A DNA stretch of 64,000 nucleotides, from positions 124,001 to 188,000 of the forward strand of contig NZ_WIQM01000016.1 in assembly GCF_015732185.1 (NCBI RefSeq). The letters are read 5' to 3'. Under the pieces are notes generated by a model. That model did not search any database. It was not told the DNA's origin and saw nothing but the letters and a program-made list of their open reading frames with translations. Of this stretch, positions 62,293 through 64,000 are shown one piece after another; the stretch's first letter is position 1, and each line of letters starts with the position of its first letter. A program made the position numbers and the translations under genes. The DNA comes from Pectinatus haikarae (GTDB lineage: Bacteria > Bacillota > Negativicutes > Selenomonadales > Selenomonadaceae).

Positions 62293-64000
62293 TTCTTTTC
62301 TCCATATATAAGTGTAAAAATACTATCGAAATCAATATCTATGTCATTACAAAATATATTTTCTTCGTACAATTGTTTGATAATAATATCATAAGAAGAT
62401 TGCTTTATATCCATATTAACCAAGCTACTCAATATTTGCTTTATATTCCCGTTAAGACCTCCATTGGGGTAATTGTTCATTTCTTTTAAAATATCAATAG
62501 CAATATCAGGTGAAAATTCATATAAATTTTTCCATAAATTTATTGTATTCCAACAATCTAAATCAAATAAATATAACGTTAATTTGTAAATTATTCTATG
62601 ATCTATATTCCATTTATCATACTCAACATTTGCTTGTAGCCAATCTAACAAATAATTATATGGACAAGCAGCACTAGACTCTGTTTGGGAATATCCATAT
62701 TCATGCTTATAATAAATCTGAAACATTTCATTCAAAAATTCGCTATACTTACTATTTTCAATTGCTAATTCATTTAATACCTCAAATAATAAATTTATGT
62801 TAATTATTTTAAAATAATCACAATCATATTTTAAAATTAAATCATATACTATTCTTTTACTATATTTCTTACAATCAATTAATTCTCTTTTCCATAACCT
62901 TTTATCATCTCCTTGAAACCACTTGTCTTCTAGCCCCCATATGTAACGCCAATATAGTTTTTCATATCCTGGCAACTCTTTTAAAATTGGTAATAAACTA
63001 TCAGGTGACATAACTCTAGCTAAATAAAATAAATATTTTGAAACGCCTTCCTTTATGGTACTATAGTTTTCCTCTAACTTTCCCCATAGTTCAGAAATTT
63101 TTTCTTTATCATAATTCTTTAAAATATACTCCGTTAAACAATAATCTCTAAATTCATCAAAAGTAAAACTTATTACCATTGCTGTCTTTCTCAGCATACC
63201 TATTTGTATAAGTTCTTCGTCTTTAAAAACAACCTCATTACTTACCATTTTATATAGCAAGCTCTGTTCCTTTTCACTAAAGATATTTGATGGAACTTTA
63301 AAAAACTCCATATTGTCTAACATATATTTCGCTATTTTATCTAGCAAAGAATAAACATTATCCTTATGGTTTAGTTGCATAACAGGAAATTCTAAACTAT
63401 ATTCATCTGCTTTTTTTTCGATATATTGATTAAAAACTTCGTACTTATATACATCATACAAATATAACTGTTTTTTTCCTGCATTTACCTCACAAAAAAA
63501 TCTTAGTAAGAGAATATCTTCCGTCAATTTTTTGTATGCTCTATCGCTCAATGTATTTTCTCTAATAATAATTTGAAAATATTGTAGATAACCTTTAAAT
63601 ATTCTTTCTTTAAAACTTTCATTTCTAATAGCCATATCTATATGTTCAAAAAATTTTTCATATGTCCCATTCTCAAGTCCCGAAAATTTTTCTTTTAAAA
63701 ATTCATTTCTTGTAGTTAAAATTACTTTTATAAACGAATAATTATTACACTTTTCTAGAAAACCCTTTAAATTTGCACCGAAATTTTCCATAACCGTGTT
63801 TTCATTTAACCCATCTATAATAATTACAAATGATCTGCCTGTTTTCTGCCATTGATCTTCTATTACTGAAAAAATATATTCTATTGTATGATTCCCGAAA
63901 CTTTTTAATTCTTCACTAATCACTAACCATGGATTTTCTTTAAAATCATATGCATTATAATAAAGAACAAAATAGTTCTTTTTTATTAAAAAATTCATTG
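62289..64000 (-). CDS. STAND/NACHT-like P-loop NTPase, partial (5' end outside window)
   Basis: At least 569 residues are visible; the gene runs past the right edge, so its start and Walker A are not seen. FVIIIDGLNEN is a Walker B of the STAND/NACHT type, followed by SFIKVILTTRNEFLKEKF, a sensor-1 Arg motif. A winged-helix-like segment (LLYKMVSNEVVFKDEELIQIGMLRK, in parts) and FTFDEFRDYCLTEYIL match the usual end of a NACHT module. The following 270 residues are helical and could be a sensor array. Such NTPases act in phage defence (Avs-like) and other conflict systems. First visible gene of a five-gene coupled operon. Confidence 0.75.
   Translation of the reverse strand, partial: MNFLIKKNYFVLYYNAYDFKENPWLVISEELKSFGNHTIEYIFSVIEDQWQKTGRSFVIIIDGLNENTVMENFGANLKGFLEKCNNYSFIKVILTTRNEFLKEKFSGLENGTYEKFFEHIDMAIRNESFKERIFKGYLQYFQIIIRENTLSDRAYKKLTEDILLLRFFCEVNAGKKQLYLYDVYKYEVFNQYIEKKADEYSLEFPVMQLNHKDNVYSLLDKIAKYMLDNMEFFKVPSNIFSEKEQSLLYKMVSNEVVFKDEELIQIGMLRKTAMVISFTFDEFRDYCLTEYILKNYDKEKISELWGKLEENYSTIKEGVSKYLFYLARVMSPDSLLPILKELPGYEKLYWRYIWGLEDKWFQGDDKRLWKRELIDCKKYSKRIVYDLILKYDCDYFKIININLLFEVLNELAIENSKYSEFLNEMFQIYYKHEYGYSQTESSAACPYNYLLDWLQANVEYDKWNIDHRIIYKLTLYLFDLDCWNTINLWKNLYEFSPDIAIDILKEMNNYPNGGLNGNIKQILSSLVNMDIKQSSYDIIIKQLYEENIFCNDIDIDFDSIFTLIYGEKK

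Noticed and set aside
42406-64000. Site-specific integrase, att repeats or replication initiator for the mobile region
   Set aside because: None is visible in this window; they may lie beyond the right edge.
1-64000. CRISPR arrays and rRNA genes
   Set aside because: No regularly spaced direct repeats and no rRNA-like sequence were seen on reading the window.

Overview
The window looks like the chromosome of an anaerobic, low-GC, Gram-negative-walled Firmicute (class Negativicutes; a propionate former of the Selenomonas/Pectinatus/Veillonella kind fits best). The reasons are Firmicute-style AGGAGG ribosome sites and promoters, an AdoCbl methylmalonyl-CoA mutase operon, glycyl-radical and ferredoxin-linked enzymes, and an outer-membrane TolC/RND efflux system. 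I cannot name the species.

Layout. (1) 0.3-2.6 kb: an SpxB-type pyruvate oxidase divergent from an HxlR regulator. (2) 2.7-7.6 kb: a DeoR regulator followed by a separately promoted glycyl-radical dehydratase, its activating enzyme and a fructose-6-phosphate-aldolase-type enzyme. (3) 7.8-14.4 kb: a cobalamin riboswitch with two downstream terminators controlling mutA-mutB-meaB and an MsrA-like gene that has lost its catalytic cysteine. (4) 14.4-19.7 kb: a MerR regulator, a flavodoxin-like protein, a ROK-PHP-MFS operon, a small membrane protein and a Nim-like flavoprotein. (5) 19.8-24.3 kb: sulfur assimilation (metY; a second Cys/Met PLP enzyme with a sulfite reductase), where two separate transcripts share an unusual conserved leader plus attenuator. 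(6) 24.6-31.1 kb: tRNA-Ser(GCT), an IS3 scar, an oxidoreductase, a chemoreceptor, two AraC regulators, a SEC-C methionine aminopeptidase and a sigma-factor relic. (7) 31.7-42.0 kb: a drug-efflux island: an acetyltransferase-MFS operon and a TolC-adaptor-RND operon, each with the same MerR-type promoter palindrome, plus the likely BltR/BmrR-like regulator.

From 42.4 kb on the DNA is mobile. An IS256 element is followed by plasmid/ICE genes (topoisomerase III, an XRE regulator), an IS1182 element, and a decayed type IV secretion operon. That operon holds a VirB5/TrbJ-like pair, TraF peptidase, two VirB6/TrbL proteins (one fused to two peptidoglycan hydrolases), a VirB4 broken by a 2-nt slip, and a VirB8-VirB4 chimera. 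A MOBQ relaxase with a convincing oriT is transcribed divergently. VirB9, VirB10, VirB11 and VirD4 are absent, so the element probably needs a helper to transfer.

The right end (59.5-64 kb) is a very AT-rich cargo operon of five translationally coupled genes: a STAND-like NTPase (cut by the window edge), two small unknown proteins (one starting with a DFVTNSSSTSF signature), a radical SAM/SPASM protein and an unknown 304-residue protein. This is the best candidate in the window for an undescribed system, possibly defence- or conflict-related.
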